A stretch of DNA of 10,829 bases from Chloroflexota bacterium (GCA_029555885.1 JAKPQT010000729.1:1-10829), one strand, 5' to 3'; counted from the first letter of the stretch, positions 1 through 6,261 are shown. Numbers and translations are program-made. The notes: generated by a model from the sequence alone, not told the origin.

Positions 1-306
1 CCGCATCGCTCGACAGGCCACCGCCGGAGGCATTGCATAGTTGGCGTCCAGCATGGCCCATGCAGGTCCCTCCGACACGAGCGTCTCTGATGCCGAAGGA
101 TTCAGCCGGCCATCCCGCACGTTCTTGATCAAGCCACGCAACTGCCGCGTGCCGTGAGTGAAGGTGCCGAGAGTATCAGTCGTGACGAGCGCTTCGGCCG
201 TCAGCTGGGCATCGGCTTCATTGACCCCTGCCTTGCGCAGCGCTGCCAGGCAGAAGGCAATCAGGTCCTCAAGCTGAACGGTGAAATGTGTTGCCGTGGA
301 ACTCAC
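1..306 (-). CDS. Malate/L-lactate dehydrogenase family (Ldh_2) oxidoreductase, N-terminal part
   Basis: This is the first 102 residues of a gene that leaves the window at its left edge, so its 3' end is not visible. Translated from the GTG at 306-304 it starts MSSTATHFTVQLEDL. It has the layout of the Ldh_2 (YlbC/ComC/AllD) family: a leading helix with LRKAGV (23-28), then ADAQLTAEALV, then TDTLGTFTHG (43-52) containing the family's conserved catalytic His (H51), then IKNVRDGRLNP (60-70) and a LDANYAMPPAV segment (86-96). Family members are NAD(P)H-dependent dehydrogenases of 2-hydroxy acids such as malate, lactate, sulfolactate and ureidoglycolate; the exact substrate cannot be told from this part. 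The start is supported by an AGGAG site at 318-314, 7 nt upstream, and by a promoter farther up. The usual Ser before the His-Gly is Thr here. Confidence 0.85.
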   Translation of the reverse strand, partial: MSSTATHFTVQLEDLIAFCLAALRKAGVNEADAQLTAEALVTTDTLGTFTHGTRQLRGLIKNVRDGRLNPSASETLVSEGPAWAMLDANYAMPPAVACRAMR

Positions 307-342
307 GTCGTTTCTCCTTTCGTTAGGGTGAGAATCGACCTG

Positions 343-371
343 ACCATACCGCACGCAGGCACGACTGTCAA
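343..371 (-). promoter_or_regulatory. Sigma70-type promoter of the Ldh_2 gene
   Basis: On the minus strand a perfect -35 box TTGACA (371-366) is followed by exactly 17 nt and a -10 box TATGGT (348-343). Transcription would start near 336, leaving a leader of about 30 nt that contains the AGGAG ribosome site of the Ldh_2 gene. The promoter lies just past the terminator of the tRNA gene, so the dehydrogenase gene appears to be an independent transcription unit. I saw no clear operator palindrome over it. Confidence 0.75.
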
Positions 372-384
372 CTTGGAAGCTCTT

Positions 385-417
385 AACAAAAACGACCCGG
401 TGAAGTTACCGGGTCGT
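385..417 (-). terminator. Intrinsic terminator after tRNA-Arg
   Basis: A perfect 10-bp stem, ACGACCCGGT (417-408 read on the minus strand) against its complement (401-392), encloses a 6-nt loop. It is followed on the minus strand by TTTTTGTTAAG, a typical U-tract. It sits 28 nt past the CCA end of the tRNA. Between the two lies a smaller 6-bp inverted repeat (CAAGAT at 421-426 and ATCTTG at 433-438), which may fold in the tRNA 3' trailer before processing. The same stem is symmetric on the plus strand but has no T-run there, so termination is one-way. Confidence 0.88.
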
Positions 418-445
418 CTGCAAGATCAGGGTATCTTGATGCAAA

Positions 446-520
446 TGGTACCCCCAGCGGGACTCGAACCCACGCTTCTAGCTCCGGAGGCTAGCGCTCT
501 ATCCACTGAGCTATGGGGGC
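446..520 (-). tRNA. tRNA-Arg (anticodon CCG)
   Basis: The minus strand folds as a full cloverleaf: acceptor GCCCCCA paired with TGGGGGT, D arm GCTC-AGTGGATA-GAGC, anticodon arm CTAGC-CTCCGGA-GCTAG with anticodon CCG at 487-485, a 4-nt variable loop, T arm GTGGG-TTCGAGT-CCCGC, discriminator A, and an encoded CCA at 448-446. The anticodon reads the codon CGG, which is useful in a GC-rich genome. The terminal acceptor pair is G1:U72 rather than the usual G:C, and the T stem contains one G:U pair; all other stem pairs are Watson-Crick. The gene has its own promoter and terminator and no neighbouring tRNA. Confidence 0.96.
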
Positions 521-532
521 AGATGTGTGCAA

Positions 533-561
533 ATTATAGCACCGGCGTCGTCACGAGGCAA
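533..561 (-). promoter_or_regulatory. Promoter of tRNA-Arg
   Basis: The minus strand shows a -35 box TTGCCT (561-556), a 17-nt spacer and a perfect -10 box TATAAT (538-533). The start point would fall near 526, about six bases before the mature tRNA 5' end, a normal distance for a bacterial tRNA leader. Confidence 0.8.
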
Positions 562-590
562 AATCGGAGAGTTAAAATGACCGGGCCGAA

Positions 591-616
591 GTTAGGCACT
601 GCCAGCCCTGCCTAAC
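591..616 (-). repeat. 8-bp inverted repeat downstream of ecfT
   Basis: GTTAGGCA (591-598) and TGCCTAAC (609-616) form a perfect 8-bp stem with a 10-nt loop, 65 nt past the ecfT stop codon. It is the only visible candidate for an end of the transport operon before the tRNA promoter. No T-run follows at once on the minus strand, so it is at best a Rho-assisted or partial terminator or an mRNA 3' stabiliser. Apart from this and the tRNA promoter I see nothing in 521-681. Confidence 0.35.
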
Positions 617-681
617 CCCGACCCGAAGTGTCCTCAGTTTACCCTGCACGGTCTATCTCGAAAGTGAGGCACCATACGTTG

Positions 682-1467
682 TTACAACACGCGCAAAAAG
701 ACTGCAATTAAAGTTACAACCAACAACAAGCATAACACATAGATGTCCGCCGACCGCAGGTGCAAAGGCCGGAACGTCGTCCGGCGGATGCCGGGCGCAC
801 CGAGCGCCCGCGCCTCCAGCGCCCACCCCAAGCGCTCCCCGTGGCGCAGCGCGCCAATGACGACTGCCACCAGGATGGGCCGGTACGCGGCCAGGCGCGC
901 CGTGAGGCTGCGTTTTGCCAGGTCCAGCCCGCGCGCCTGCTGCGCCTCGCTCACCTGCTCGAACAGCCCGCCGAGGATGGGCAGGTAGCGCAGCGCCAGC
1001 GCCAGCGTCAGCCCCCATGTATGGGGCATGCGCAGCGCCACGAACCCGCGCACCATTTCGCCTTGATCGGTCGTGCTGATCCAGAAGTAGAACGTCAGAC
1101 TGAGCGCCAGCAGCCGGCTGGCCAGCAGCAAGCCCTGCATGGCTGCGCTTGCGGTCACGCGCACCGGCCCCAAGCGCAGCCAGACCGGCCCGGGCCCGCC
1201 CGCGAACAACGTGGTCAGCGTCACGACGACGAGCAGCAGCGGCAGCAGCCCGCGCAGGAAGGAGCCGATGCGCGGCCAGGGGATACGTGCGAGGCGCAGC
1301 AACAGCAGGCACAGCAGTGCGATTGCCAGCGCCATGCCCACCGCCACCTGGGGCGCGGACCAGAGGAACGTGAGCAGCGCGGCCACAGCGACGAACGCCA
1401 GCTTGACGCGCGGGTCCAGCATATAGAGCCAGTTGTTGCGCCGGACGAACAGGTCGAAGCCAGTCAC
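682..1467 (-). CDS. ecfT: ECF transporter transmembrane component (EcfT/CbiQ family)
   Basis: This encodes a 261-residue polytopic membrane protein of the CbiQ/EcfT family (YkoC-like), the scaffold that couples the ECF ATPases to a substrate-capture protein. The N-terminus has the family's LDPRVKL (17-23), followed by hydrophobic helices. The two cytoplasmic coupling motifs are visible: EAQQARG (Ala-Arg-Gly at 178-180) and ALEARALG (Ala-Arg-Ala at 219-221), which insert into grooves of the two ATPase domains. A hydrophobic helix closes the protein. The start is GTG 1467-1465, overlapping the ATPase stop as GTGA, with a GGAGG site at 1479-1475, 7 nt upstream; an open frame extends to 1500 but lacks this support. 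The overlap implies translational coupling with the ATPase gene. It is the last gene of its operon; no S-component follows. Confidence 0.92.
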   Translation of the reverse strand: MTGFDLFVRRNNWLYMLDPRVKLAFVAVAALLTFLWSAPQVAVGMALAIALLCLLLLRLARIPWPRIGSFLRGLLPLLLVVVTLTTLFAGGPGPVWLRLGPVRVTASAAMQGLLLASRLLALSLTFYFWISTTDQGEMVRGFVALRMPHTWGLTLALALRYLPILGGLFEQVSEAQQARGLDLAKRSLTARLAAYRPILVAVVIGALRHGERLGWALEARALGAPGIRRTTFRPLHLRSADIYVLCLLLVVTLIAVFLRVL

Positions 1468-3215
1468 GGGCCTGCCTCCGCCGCTGTCAGGCGCGACCAC
1501 GCGGTCACGAACTGTTCCACGCTGGCGATACCGCGCGGCAGGCCAGCCGGTTCGAGCCGCTGCGCCAGGCGCACGACCGGCGGCGCGGCCAGCCGGGCCT
1601 GCCGCAGCACATCGCGCCGCGCGAACAGCGCCGCGGGCGGGCCGTCGAACAGCACGCGACCCTCCAGCAGGACCGCCGCGCGGGTGGCATGCTCAGCCAC
1701 GAGACGCATGTCGTGGGCAATCAGGATGACCGTGTGACCGCTGCGATGATACGCGTTCACCGCAGCCATCAGTTCCTGGCGGCTGCGCCGGTCCAGCCCG
1801 CCGGTCGGCTCATCGAGGATCAGAATCTGTGGCTGAGTTGCCATGACCGCGGCCAGCGCCACCAGGCGGCGCTCCCCGCTGCCCAGCACCGCAGGCGGCA
1901 GGTCGCGATGCTCCGCGAGCCGGAACTGCGCCACGGCGGCATCCACGCGCTCTGCTACACCGGCCGGCGCCAGCCCCCGCAGCCGCAGCCCAAAAGCAAT
2001 CTCCTCCTCCACGGTGCCTGCGAAAATCTGGTGGTCGGGGTTCTGGAAGACATAGCCGACCGTATGGGCCAACTCCGCGACGCGTGACTGGCGCGTGTCG
2101 CGTCCGTCCACCCGCACGCGGCCGCCGCTCGGCTTGAGCAGGCCGTTGAGATGCTTGGCGAGCGTAGTCTTGCCGGAGCCATTCGGCCCGACAAGCGCCA
2201 GGAACTCCCCGCGCGCCACGGCCAGAGTGACCCCGTGCAGCGCAGTCGCGCCGTCCGGATAGGCGAAGGAGAGGTTCTCGATGGCGATCTGAGGTTCAGC
2301 AGCAGGAGGCGTGCTGTGAGCAGCCGGTTCGGGCGGCTGCTGCACAGCATACCGGCTGCGCAGCGCACGCCGCAGCGCGCGATAGATCCCACTCATGCCG
2401 GTGCGGGCTCCGGCGGGCAGAGCTAACCGCTCGCCCAGCTCGACCATCTCCGGCACGCTGAGCCCCCAGTCCGCCAGCGGCACGGCCGCGCTGAAGATCG
2501 CAGCGGGCGGGCCATCGAGCGCGATGCGGCCCTCGTGCAGCACCGCAATGCGGTCGGCATAGCGCGCGGCCCGCTCGACCTCCTGCGTGGCGATCACGAT
2601 AGCGACCTGACGCTCGCGCGCCAGCCGCAACAGCACCTTGAACACCCCCGCTTTGCCTGCGGGATCCAGGTTAGCCGTCGGCTCGTCCAGCACGAGCACC
2701 TGCGGCCGCATCGCCAGCATCGCGGCAATCGCCACCCGCTGTTTCTCGCCGCCGGACAGCCGGTGCGGCGACCGGTCACGGTGCTCAGTCAGCCCTACGG
2801 CGGCCAGCGCCCATGACACCCGTGCGGCAATCTCCTGCACGGGCAGGCCGAGGTTCTCCGGTCCGAACGCGATCTCGTCCTCGACGCGCATCTGCGTCAA
2901 CTGTGCTTCCGCATCCTGAAAGACCAGCCCGACTGCACGCGCCAGCTCTGCAACCGCATATTGCTTGGTGTTCTGCCCGGCCACGGTCACATCGCCGCGG
3001 AACACGCCGCCAGTGACATGGGGCACCAGCCCGTTTAACGCCATGCACAGGGTCGATTTGCCTGCGCCGACGCGGCCGAGCAGCGCCACAAACTCACCCG
3101 GGTGGACCGCCAGATTGACCCCGCGCAAAACCTCAACCGCCGCCGCATCGGGCAGCGGCGGCGGGTATGCGTAGTGCAGTTCGTTGACAACGACGATGGG
3201 CGCGGAGAGGGACAA
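1464..3215 (-). CDS. ecfA: ECF transporter ATPase, two fused nucleotide-binding domains
   Basis: This 583-residue protein holds two ABC ATPase domains in one chain, like YkoD, in place of separate EcfA1 and EcfA2. Domain 1 has Walker A GRVGAGKST (47-55), Q-loop VFQ (Q100), signature LSGGE (153-157) and Walker B VLVLDEPT (E178). Domain 2, after a linker around 275-308, has Walker A GPNGSGKTT (343-351), VFQNP (Q391), signature LGSGE (444-448), LILDEPT (E469) and switch His H501. Domain 1 has Gln (Q211, IATQE) where the switch His is expected. It powers uptake together with EcfT. The open frame runs on upstream to 3461, but that part overlaps the binding-protein gene and has no ABC similarity. 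TTG 3215-3213, 5 nt after the preceding stop, is the only start codon just ahead of the domain; its ribosome site is weak, so coupling to upstream translation is likely. Confidence 0.88.
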   Translation of the reverse strand: MSLSAPIVVVNELHYAYPPPLPDAAAVEVLRGVNLAVHPGEFVALLGRVGAGKSTLCMALNGLVPHVTGGVFRGDVTVAGQNTKQYAVAELARAVGLVFQDAEAQLTQMRVEDEIAFGPENLGLPVQEIAARVSWALAAVGLTEHRDRSPHRLSGGEKQRVAIAAMLAMRPQVLVLDEPTANLDPAGKAGVFKVLLRLARERQVAIVIATQEVERAARYADRIAVLHEGRIALDGPPAAIFSAAVPLADWGLSVPEMVELGERLALPAGARTGMSGIYRALRRALRSRYAVQQPPEPAAHSTPPAAEPQIAIENLSFAYPDGATALHGVTLAVARGEFLALVGPNGSGKTTLAKHLNGLLKPSGGRVRVDGRDTRQSRVAELAHTVGYVFQNPDHQIFAGTVEEEIAFGLRLRGLAPAGVAERVDAAVAQFRLAEHRDLPPAVLGSGERRLVALAAVMATQPQILILDEPTGGLDRRSRQELMAAVNAYHRSGHTVILIAHDMRLVAEHATRAAVLLEGRVLFDGPPAALFARRDVLRQARLAAPPVVRLAQRLEPAGLPRGIASVEQFVTAWSRLTAAEAGP

Positions 3216-3220
3216 GGGAC

Positions 3221-4246
3221 CTACTTGGGCAGGAACGCTGCGTCCACCATATCCGTGTACGCCAGATTGCGCGTGACGAGGCCCTTCTCCTGCAGCCACG
3301 CGATCACATCCGTGACCTCGGCCTCGCTCGGCACGCCGCGCGTCGGGAAGGGCGGCATCTCGTAGCTGTCCTGGAGGTTCTGCGGCACGCGGCCCTGCTC
3401 GATCAGGATGGCGCGGTACTGCTCGGGATTCGCGTTGAGCTCGGTCACGGCCTGCTCCCACGCGGCGAGGAACTTCGTGACGGTCTGCGGCTTGGCCGCC
3501 AGCGCAGCGGTGGTAAAGGTGAGCACCGACTGCGAGAGCTCCGCGTACCCGGCGTCATCCACGACCAGCGTCGCGCCCGCGGCGATGGCGCCCTGCGCCA
3601 GCGGATCCGGCAGCACCGCGGCCTGGATATTGCCGTTCATCAACTGCTCGTAACGGACGGTAATGGCGCCCACCTCGATCTTGGCGATCTCATCGGGAGC
3701 CAGCCCTTCGGCGGTCAGGATGCGGTCAGTGAGGTATTCGATGATCGTGTTGTTGCTGATGCCGATCGGCACACCCTTGAGGTCAGCCGGAATCGTAATG
3801 TTCGAGCGCGGGGCCGACAGGATGCGGAACAGCGGCGCGTCCGGGAAGGGCCGGCGCGAGGTGTAAACGGCCTTGACGCGCGTCTGCTCCTTGTTCAGCA
3901 AGCCGACGGATTGCAGGTCGGTCAAGACTGCATCCACCTGCCCCGTCTGGATGAGCACATCGCGCTCCTGCGGGCTCTTGACGGGCACGGTCTCCACCTG
4001 GATGCCCTGCGCCTCGAAATAGCCGTTCTGCTGCGCGACGAAAATCGGGATGATGTCCAGCACGGGGATCAGCGCAATCTTGAGCTTGCCATCCTCAGCA
4101 GGTGCGACGGCTGTCTCGGCCTGCTCCACAGGGGTGGGCATCTGACCGGTGCTGCTGACGGGCGCGGCCACCGGCACGCAGCCGGCCAGCGCCAGGATCA
4201 GCGCCAGGGGCAGAAATACGGATATGATACGGCGTCGGGAAATCAC
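3221..4246 (-). CDS. NMT1/TauA-like ABC substrate-binding lipoprotein
   Basis: The product is 341 residues: a basic N-terminus (ISRRR), a hydrophobic stretch and a lipobox LAGC with the lipidated Cys at 23, then a Pro/Val/Ala-rich linker. The mature part begins KIALIPVLDIIPIFVAQQNGYF and continues with GIQVETVPV, an AVLTDL segment, DLKGVPIGIS and AAVLPDP, the pattern of the NMT1/THI5-like, SsuA/TauA group of type II binding proteins. Members bind thiamine-pyrimidine precursors, sulfonates, nitrate and other small molecules; the ligand here is unknown. GTG 4246-4244 is chosen because AAGGAG (4260-4255) lies 8 nt upstream and it gives a normal-length signal peptide; a TTG at 4270 is in frame but poorly placed. 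The gene is directly followed by an ECF ATPase and EcfT rather than by the usual SsuB/SsuC pair, and no S-component is present. Confidence 0.88.
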   Translation of the reverse strand: MISRRRIISVFLPLALILALAGCVPVAAPVSSTGQMPTPVEQAETAVAPAEDGKLKIALIPVLDIIPIFVAQQNGYFEAQGIQVETVPVKSPQERDVLIQTGQVDAVLTDLQSVGLLNKEQTRVKAVYTSRRPFPDAPLFRILSAPRSNITIPADLKGVPIGISNNTIIEYLTDRILTAEGLAPDEIAKIEVGAITVRYEQLMNGNIQAAVLPDPLAQGAIAAGATLVVDDAGYAELSQSVLTFTTAALAAKPQTVTKFLAAWEQAVTELNANPEQYRAILIEQGRVPQNLQDSYEMPPFPTRGVPSEAEVTDVIAWLQEKGLVTRNLAYTDMVDAAFLPK

Positions 4247-4284
4247 GACTACTACTCCTTCATACTTCAAAACGGCTTGACAGG

Positions 4285-4659
4285 TTACTTACGTTTGACT
4301 CTGCGCGCATTGGGTTGTTGGGTGGGCAACTCGCCCGGCGTCGGACGCTGGCGCCGCCAGGCGACGATGGGCGGCTCGGGCTCGTCCGGCACGTCGTCCT
4401 CCCCCACATCCTCCCAGGAGTCCCAGTCGCCGCTCCAGACGGGTGGCGTCATCGGGACCACGGCCAGCCGGAACACCAGGTAACCCAGGCCGACGCCCAC
4501 GGCGAGCGCGACGAGGGTGCCCTGCCACTGCGTCAGGTCAAAGACCCGGTGCAACAGCCAGCCGATTGCAGCAAAGCCGAAAGCGCCCAGCGCCGCGCCG
4601 AATAGCGCAACCAGGATAACCAGAATGGCTATGACCAACCCTGCCAGGAGACCGCGCAT
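4285..4659 (-). CDS. Small two-helix membrane protein of unknown function
   Basis: I do not recognise this 124-residue protein. Residues 4-36 and about 46-68 are hydrophobic, glycine-rich and long enough for two membrane helices. The rest is a soluble tail, first acidic and Trp/Asp/Glu-rich (about 75-96, with WDSWEDVGEDD), then proline-rich and ending in a basic stretch (RRVKRK). ATG 4659-4657 has an AAGGGG-type ribosome site 7 nt upstream. The stop lies 38 nt before the binding-protein start, and an extended -10 promoter lies just upstream, so it is probably the first gene of the ECF transport operon. It is too short and has too few helices for an ECF S-component, which normally has about six. 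A helper or accessory membrane subunit is possible but is only a guess. Confidence 0.65.
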   Translation of the reverse strand: MRGLLAGLVIAILVILVALFGAALGAFGFAAIGWLLHRVFDLTQWQGTLVALAVGVGLGYLVFRLAVVPMTPPVWSGDWDSWEDVGEDDVPDEPEPPIVAWRRQRPTPGELPTQQPNARRVKRK

Positions 4660-4698
4660 CTACGCACCCCTTTCACTGTTACGCGGAGTACAAATGAA

Positions 4699-4707
4699 AG
4701 TATAGCA
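4699..4707 (-). promoter_or_regulatory. Possible extended -10 promoter of the binding protein-ECF operon
   Basis: In the 56-nt gap between mntP and the small membrane-protein gene the minus strand reads TGC-TATACT (4707-4699), an extended -10 element. There is no good -35 box 16-18 nt upstream, as is common for extended -10 promoters. If real, it makes the four genes from 4659 to 682 a unit that can be transcribed apart from mntP. The local AT-richness supports it moderately. Confidence 0.4.
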
Positions 4708-4715
4708 CACTTCAT

Positions 4716-5273
4716 TCACAGCATGTGTGAGATGACTACCCGTATGCCGATGATGACGAGGATGAGCCCGCCGATGACTTCCATACGCTTGCCGAAGGTC
4801 TGGCCCAACCGGTTGCCGAGGTAGATGCCGAGAATTGACATGAGCGCGGCCACGAGGCCGATGATGATGACCGGCCAGACGATGCTGACGCGCAGCACGG
4901 CGAACGACAATCCGACGGCAAACGCGTCGATGCTGGTCGCGATGGCGAGCATGACCAGCGTCCCGCCGCGCGAGGGGTCCACGCAGGGCCCGTCGTCATC
5001 CGCATCCAGCCCGGAGCGCACCATCCGCACGCCGACGAACGCCAGCAGCCCAAACGCGACCCAATGGTCGAATGCTGAGATGTATCGCTCCACGCCAACG
5101 CCGACCAGCCAGCCCAGCGCCGGCATCAGGGCCTGGAACAGGCCGAAGTGGAAGGCCAGCCGAAAGACGGGGCGCGGCCCGTTGATGAAGCCGGTGGTGC
5201 CGGCGCAGAGGCAGACGGCAAACGCGTCCATAGCGAGGCCAAGTGCAATGAGAAAGATTTCCAGGAGACTCAC
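4716..5273 (-). CDS. mntP: Manganese efflux pump MntP
   Basis: The 185-residue protein is of standard length for the MntP (YebN) family, which exports Mn2+ across the inner membrane and protects against manganese overload. It shows the family's two related halves, each with an acidic motif in a membrane helix: LAMDAFAV (13-20, D16) and ATSIDAFAVGLS (112-123, D116). Between them lies a hydrophilic loop, SGLDADDDGPCVDPSRGG. Several other helices are obvious, including the C-terminal GGLILVIIGIRVVI. The start is GTG 5273-5271, overlapping the TGA of the upstream hydrolase gene as GTGA; the ribosome site is weak (AGGG), so translation is likely coupled to the hydrolase. There is no room for a yybP-ykoY manganese riboswitch directly before it. 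Confidence 0.94.
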   Translation of the reverse strand: MSLLEIFLIALGLAMDAFAVCLCAGTTGFINGPRPVFRLAFHFGLFQALMPALGWLVGVGVERYISAFDHWVAFGLLAFVGVRMVRSGLDADDDGPCVDPSRGGTLVMLAIATSIDAFAVGLSFAVLRVSIVWPVIIIGLVAALMSILGIYLGNRLGQTFGKRMEVIGGLILVIIGIRVVISHML

Positions 5274-6160
5274 GGTTTGGTGACCCTGCGTGCAAAATGA
5301 ACCGGCTGGCCGGCCGCGTCAGGCGACGCGCCGTCCAACCGGTGACGAACGATGGATGAGATTATATCCAACGAGGCCGCGTGGGCCAAAAACGGGGCAC
5401 TGTACAGGTAGCGGCTGAACCACGCGGCGATGAGCTGCCCGGCGTAGCGGGCGTCCTCCTCGTCGAGCATCAGGTGATCCCCCCGGTCGAGCGCAACGAG
5501 GCTCTTGGGATGGCGTGCGAGGCCATAGATGTGCTCGGCCGCGCTGATCGGCACCACGCGATCTTCAGGCGCGTGCAGGATGAGCAGCGGCGTCTTCAGT
5601 TCGGCCAGGATGCGGCTCATGCTCTGGTCGCGCAGGTCATCGAGGAACTGCTTCTTCAGATGAAAGCGCCGGCCCATCAGCTCGACCTCCGCCTCACCTG
5701 CCGCCTCGATCTCAGGGGCCTTGCTGAGGATGATTTCCTCGAGATGGCCGAGGTTGGCGGGCGATGCAATGGTGACGATCGCGGCGACGGACGGGATATG
5801 CCGGGCGGCCATCAGGCAGGCCGCACCGCCCAACGAATGGCCGATGAGCAGGCGCGGGGCTTCGTGTTGCGCCTCCAACAAGCGCGCGGCCGCCGCGATA
5901 TCCAGCACGTTGGACGTGAAGTTCGTGTCTGCGAAGACGCCCTCGCTCTCGCCCAGGCCGGTGAAGTCAAAGCGCAACACGCCGATGCCCGCCTCCGCCA
6001 GCGCCCGGTCCATGAAAGCGATGGTCTTCAGGTTCTTGGTGCAGCCGAAGCAGTGGGCGAAGACGGCATAGGCGCGCGGCGCGGCCTGGGCCGGCAGGTC
6101 CAGCCGTCCCTCCAGCGGTGCGCCACTCCCACCTGCAAACGTGATCTTTTCAGTGCGCAT
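5270..6160 (-). CDS. Alpha/beta hydrolase of the hydrolase-OsmC type, without OsmC domain
   Basis: This 296-residue serine hydrolase has a complete catalytic set: FAHCFGCTKN (34-43) shaping the oxyanion hole, nucleophile elbow GHSLGG (Ser109), acid Asp200 in HAPEDRVVPI, and His229 in DRGDHLML. LRFDFTGLGESEG (62-74), the DTNFTSN segment (78-84), QFLDDL and ARHPKS closely follow the N-terminal half of bifunctional alpha/beta hydrolase-OsmC proteins. In those proteins an OsmC-type peroxidase domain follows; here the chain ends about 45 residues after AAWFSRYL, in a tail with no OsmC features. The substrate is unknown. ATG 6160-6158 is preferred because AGGGTG lies about 5 nt upstream; GTG codons at 6187 and 6178 are in-frame alternatives with poorer sites. 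Its stop overlaps the mntP start, so the two are probably co-expressed. Confidence 0.87.
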   Translation of the reverse strand: MRTEKITFAGGSGAPLEGRLDLPAQAAPRAYAVFAHCFGCTKNLKTIAFMDRALAEAGIGVLRFDFTGLGESEGVFADTNFTSNVLDIAAAARLLEAQHEAPRLLIGHSLGGAACLMAARHIPSVAAIVTIASPANLGHLEEIILSKAPEIEAAGEAEVELMGRRFHLKKQFLDDLRDQSMSRILAELKTPLLILHAPEDRVVPISAAEHIYGLARHPKSLVALDRGDHLMLDEEDARYAGQLIAAWFSRYLYSAPFLAHAASLDIISSIVRHRLDGASPDAAGQPVHFARRVTKP

Positions 6161-6188
6161 GTCACCCTGCTCAACCACACGGGGCACA

Positions 6189-6241
6189 CTTACTCTTTAC
6201 TCGTTACTCATTACTGATTCGAATAACGAGTAACGAGTAAC
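6189..6241. repeat. Inverted array of tandem heptamers
   Basis: Four direct heptamers CTTACTC, TTTACTC, GTTACTC and ATTACTG (6189-6216) are followed by ATTC and then by three heptamers in the opposite orientation, GAATAAC, GAGTAAC and GAGTAAC (6221-6241). The arms can pair as a 16-bp stem with one mismatch (6197-6212 with 6225-6240) around a 12-nt loop. It lies between the end of the NupQ-like permease gene and the start of the hydrolase gene. There is no T-run, so it is not a typical intrinsic terminator. It looks like a short tandemly repeated repetitive sequence or a MITE-like dispersed palindrome. Confidence 0.8.
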
Positions 6242-6261
6242 AGCGCCTTCGGTGGCGAACG

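Noticed and set aside
154..615. Plus-strand open frame of 153 codons
   Set aside because: It runs through the tRNA-Arg gene, its terminator and promoter and opposite the Ldh_2 coding region; its protein shows no domain pattern.
760..1737. Long plus-strand open frame of 325 codons opposite ecfT and ecfA
   Set aside because: Composition is Gln/Arg/Ala-rich and repetitive, as expected of an antisense frame in GC-rich DNA; the minus strand carries clear EcfT and ATPase motifs.
3216..3461. Upstream extension of the ECF ATPase frame
   Set aside because: These 82 codons overlap the end of the binding-protein gene in another frame, are Arg/Gly/Ala-rich, and show no ABC similarity; the ATPase domain begins just after the TTG at 3215.
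4716..4730. TCACA-GCATG-TGTGA palindrome resembling a CRP/FNR-type site
   Set aside because: It is only 5 bp per arm, has the half-sites in the reversed order, and is made of the last codons and stop of mntP; I cannot support an operator.
5274..5345. Possible manganese riboswitch (yybP-ykoY) before mntP
   Set aside because: The space before mntP is the coding end of the hydrolase gene and I see no yybP-ykoY core elements there.
5381..6217. Plus-strand open frame of 278 codons opposite the hydrolase gene
   Set aside because: It mirrors the hydrolase codons and ends in the heptamer repeat; there is no family pattern or ribosome site.
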